This document shows, piece by piece, positions 61,524 to 64,000 of a stretch of 64,000 nt of DNA. The translations under genes and the position numbers were made by a program. Location: positions 682,001 to 746,000 of the forward strand of contig CAVZDP010000002.1 in NCBI GenBank assembly GCA_963774075.1, written 5' to 3'. Origin of the DNA: JBBQNR01 sp963774075. GTDB taxonomy: Bacteria; Actinomycetota; Thermoleophilia; Solirubrobacterales; JBBDJG01. How positions within the stretch are numbered: the stretch's first letter is position 1; every line of letters begins with the position of its first letter. Under the pieces are notes generated by a model. It was given only the letters and a program-made list of their open reading frames with translations, searched no databases and had not been told where the DNA came from.

Positions 61524-62039
61524 CTAAGCACGATCGTAGGAGACAAGCAGCGTCGGTGATTTAGCCAGGGTCTGGAAAACGACGCAATAGCGTTCGGTGA
61601 GGCGCATGAGTGTGGTGAGCTCGGCTTCGCTCGCCTCGGACTGAAGTTTGAATCGAAGGCGGATCTCGCTGAACCCGACAGGTGCCTCTTTATCTACCGC
61701 GAGCGTCCCGCGCCAATCCAGATCACCCTCCGCGTGGACCGTCCCGCTGACATCGATGCCCATCGAGGTCGCGACTGCACGCATCGTCACACCGGCACAG
61801 GCAACAAGCGCCTGCAGCAGCATGTCTCCGGAGCAGGCGAAGGAGCCGTCGCCGCCGGTCCCCGGATGAAGCCCCGCCTCCACCAATGCTCTGCCTGTCT
61901 GGACGGAGCAGGCAATCCCCTCTTCGAGGGCGCCGTCCGCCTCGAGGGTGATCAGGGCGGCGTTCGGGTCCTCGCGGTAACGCGTCTTGAGGGGGTCCTG
62001 TGCTTTGCGTAGCTCCTCGGCGCCTATCGAACGGTTCAT
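61524..62039 (-). CDS. OsmC-family protein
   Basis: A 171-residue OsmC-like protein: VQTGRALVEAGLHPGTGGDG, FACSGDMLLQALVACAGVTM RAVATSMGI (first Cys in VACAGVT), FSEIRLRFKLQSEASEAELT TLMRLTERYCVVFQTLAKSP (second Cys in RYCVV). Both reactive Cys are present, so peroxide reduction is plausible. It is distinct from the OsmC at 24506 and close to the OsmC/YhfA-like branch. Convergent with the DM13 gene. Confidence 0.85.
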   Translation of the reverse strand: MNRSIGAEELRKAQDPLKTRYREDPNAALITLEADGALEEGIACSVQTGRALVEAGLHPGTGGDGSFACSGDMLLQALVACAGVTMRAVATSMGIDVSGTVHAEGDLDWRGTLAVDKEAPVGFSEIRLRFKLQSEASEAELTTLMRLTERYCVVFQTLAKSPTLLVSYDRA

Positions 62040-62056
62040 ACCTTCAGCCTGTCCCG

Positions 62057-62761
62057 TCAGTCATAGACCGGCTCCAACCCCGACCAGAGCTCACTGTCGT
62101 GACTTGGTATCGCAAGCGTATCGGGATGCGCTCGCATGAACGCGCGCGCTTCCTCGCCGGAGCGGATGTAGCTGTCCTGATCGACGACGATGCCGTCGAT
62201 CACGGGCTCGCGGAGCTCGGCCGTCGACATTGCCGCGTCGCCACAGATCAGCGCGTAGCGGTCACGCAGCCGCAAAAGCACAGACTGATGTCCGGGAGAG
62301 TGACCTGGGCTCGAGATGAGCCGCACGGTGCCATCTCCGAAGAGATCGATGGTACGCGCGAAGCTCTCGAAGAGCTCGGCTGCACCATAGTCGATCTCTT
62401 GCCAGCGTCCGATCGTCGCCAGGTGCGATTTGACGTAGGGCCCGGGACCGGGTGAAGCTGCTGCAACGCGTTCCGCTTGGTCCACCACGAACGTGGCCTC
62501 TGGCCACAGGGCACTGCCGCTGACGTGGTCGAGATGCAGGTGCGTCACCAGGACGCGAGACACATCAGAAGGATCGACGCCGCGTTCGACAACCTGCTCC
62601 CGCACGCTCCGCTCGGCAAGGCGGTGTTTCATGATCACCTTCCCGAACAGGAAGCCCAGTGTTCGCGTGGGATCGGAGGAGACCGAGGGGTCATACCCGA
62701 CGTCGATCAGAAACGGGCCGACGTCCGGATGCTCCACTAGGAAGACCGGCACGGGCTCCCT
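62057..62761 (-). pseudogene. metallo-beta-lactamase-fold hydrolase, 5'-truncated
   Basis: An MBL-fold protein of the lactonase-like type: PVFLVEHPDVGPFLIDVGYD, the metal motif VLVTHLHLDHVSGSALWPEA, RLISSPGHSPGHQSVLLRLR, ALICGDAAMS (metal Asp) and LAIPSHDSELWSGL (His). Relatives have 40-50 residues before EPVPVFLVEHP that are missing here. Instead the flavin monooxygenase fragment joins directly. The catalytic core is complete, so an internal GTG (VPVFLVEHP) could still give a product. Confidence 0.75.
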
Positions 62762-63373
62762 CTTCTGGAACCGGCAGCCCGTACTCGGTCAGGTCTCCGA
62801 GGTCCATTCGCCGGCCAAAGCGGGTGAAGGCGTCCGCGAAGCGCACGGGTAAGCGCAGCAGCACAATCGCGATGAAATCGCCGGGCAAAGGTCCCGGACC
62901 CTGGCGCAACAAGATGTTCGGCGGCGTGCGCACTGAGAGCCAGACCTTTGACGCCCCGCCCTCGGCCAGGTCGTAGGCGATCTCCATTCCCGAGCAGCCT
63001 GGGCCGACCACCAGCGTCTTCTTGCCTCTGAAGGGATCGGCGTTCTTGTAGTCAGCCGAGTGCAGCAGAGTTCCGCTGAAGCTGTCGCGACCGCTCCAAT
63101 CGGGGATGACCGGCTCGTCCTCGTAGCCCGTTGCCATGACGACCTGAGGGGCATGAATCTCGCCCGAGGACGTATCGAGCGCCCACGTCCCGTTGCCACG
63201 GTCCAGTCGATCCACGCGTGTGCCGAGCTGGAGGTCGATTCCATCCTCGCTCGCGTGGCGTTCGACGTGCTCGGCCATCTCGTCCCGGGTGGGGAAGATC
63301 GGAGTGCCTTTCGGGAAAGGCCTCCCAGGCAGGTGCGAGAGCCAGCCGAGCACCGCGCGATCGTGCGGTTCTC
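62755..63373 (-). pseudogene. internal fragment of a flavin-containing monooxygenase
   Basis: The minus strand encodes WLSHLPGRPFPKGTPIFPTR DEMAEHVERHASEDGIDLQL GTRVDRLDR, VVMATGYEDEPVIPDWSGR, the NADP site TLVVGPGCSGMEIAYDLAEG and LTEYGLPVPEEG. The first 90-100 residues with the FAD-binding GxGxxG are missing, and so is the last part after PEEG. Both ends meet other truncated genes abruptly, so it cannot be functional. Confidence 0.8.
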
Positions 63374-63959
63374 GCGGTCAGTCGGCGTGCCGCGCCCGAT
63401 CCCCGACCTGCTCGGGATGTCGATACGAGTGCTCGACGTCTACGGCAAAGGCCGGCATCAGGACTTCTTGCTCGTCACTTCGGCCGACTACCCGATCCTG
63501 CACCACATCTTTCTTCCCGCGACCGACGTACAGCAGCGGCCCTATACGTCGTCGCTTCCGTACCGCGCCGGACGCGATCTCTTTCTCGTCGGAGCGCTGC
63601 CCGATCGCCACTCGCCGCGCCCTGCCGGTGAGACCGAGTTCGAACGCCTCGACGCCGCTGCATTGAGCGGCCGGCTCGCTTTCCAGCTCGCTGTCGCGGC
63701 AATCCGAGGCCGGTTCCGACCGGTCGCAAAGCTCAAGATCGGCGCGCGGCTCCCGGCCGAGCTGGACGCGCTGCGCTTCAACCCCTGGAACACAGGCGGC
63801 GGCATGGAACCGGCCGGGTGGCTCAACGGCGCACGCGACCGTGCCTACAAGCTGTCCCAGGCGGCATGGCGACGGTCGCGCAGGCACGGAGCGACGTTGC
63901 AGGAGGCTGCAGATCGGCAAGCCGAAGCGCTCACCATCGTCGAGAAGCGCTCCGGTTAA
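63360..63959 (+). pseudogene. conserved protein, possibly catalase-like fold, 5'-truncated
   Basis: The plus strand reads IVRFSRSVGVPRPIPDLLGM SIRVLDVYGKGRHQDFLLVT SADYPILHHIFLPATD, YTSSLPYRAGRDLFLVGALP, LKIGARLPAELDALRFNPWN TGGGMEPAGWLNGARDRAYK LSQAAW, and ends KRSG. This is a conserved actinobacterial family that I recall as distantly catalase-like; the function is unproven. About 60 N-terminal residues are missing. The coding pattern starts exactly where the monooxygenase fragment on the other strand ends. Confidence 0.65.
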
Positions 63960-64000
63960 CGAACGACGGGGCAACGTAGATCGGATAGGACTCGCCTTGG

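Noticed and set aside
63378..63974. Minus-strand gene of 198 residues at the right end
   Set aside because: The plus strand here has clear protein-like conservation (GRHQDFLLVTSAD, RFNPWNTGGG). The minus frame is its antisense.

Overview
The window is GC-rich DNA from an actinobacterium, most likely a member of the Thermoleophilia (Solirubrobacterales or Gaiellales type). This placement is inferred from gene content. A secreted beta-helix protein (1958-3943) ends in the Arg/Lys-rich tail domain (R/K-rich stretch, F-x-GR-I, L-x-PG-x-YRA, D-x-AGN-x-S) common in exported proteins of that group. The window also has a transaldolase/phosphoglucose isomerase fusion, paired GH15 enzymes, SMP-30 lactonases and tandem secreted COG4315 proteins.

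Layout. 1-8.9 kb is an accessory, decaying stretch. It holds an IS3 transposase tail, short orphan membrane or secreted-type genes, a Clp N-domain gene joined to an unrelated out-of-frame tail, a tyrosine-integrase C-terminus and a short interspersed repeat. 8.9-20.2 kb is a near-complete glucose and pentose phosphate cluster (glk, pgl, HAD phosphatase, zwf, gnd, tal-pgi, tkt, rpe on minus; rpiA on plus). Nearly every gene there carries single-base losses. 20.3-27.9 kb is a set of stress-type genes (DoxX-like, universal stress protein, folE plus ferredoxin-reductase-like enzyme, DUF2180, OsmC plus DUF488, acyl-CoA dehydrogenase, patatin, small protein). Eight starts there share one promoter-like element, GTAAGA, 16-18 bases, GCTAA. 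28-36 kb holds a GH15 enzyme, a NarL-type two-component pair, a GreA-family gene with an N-terminal-only paralogue, hemerythrin, an ECF sigma factor and a stress-domain protein. Three genes there share a leader of about 120 bases. A tRNA-Leu(GAG) 3' fragment at 36.3 kb looks like an old attachment site.

36.7-46.1 kb carries two proton antiporters, a dehalogenase-like hydrolase, an OmpR-type two-component system, a secreted beta-propeller, a molybdopterin oxidoreductase and two tandem secreted repeat proteins. 46.2-59.4 kb looks like a direct sugar-oxidation region. It has an SDR dehydrogenase, cyclase, GMC oxidoreductase, redoxin, two SMP-30 lactonases, a double GlcG/HbpS protein, aldose 1-epimerase, a GH15 enzyme and a disulfide-oxidoreductase-like flavoprotein. 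59.4-61.5 kb is a sigma/anti-sigma operon followed by a DM13 protein. 61.5-64 kb has an OsmC protein and then three truncated genes fused at two sharp junctions.

How they fit together. GH15 enzymes could release glucose, which either enters the cytosolic pentose phosphate cluster through glucokinase or is oxidised directly (mutarotase, dehydrogenase, lactonase). The many frameshifts repeatedly lose one base from a GG or CC pair, so most are probably sequencing error and not gene decay. The main candidates for new biology are the shared GTAAGA/GCTAA promoter with several leaderless starts, and the three-copy leader element at 32.9-34.7 kb.
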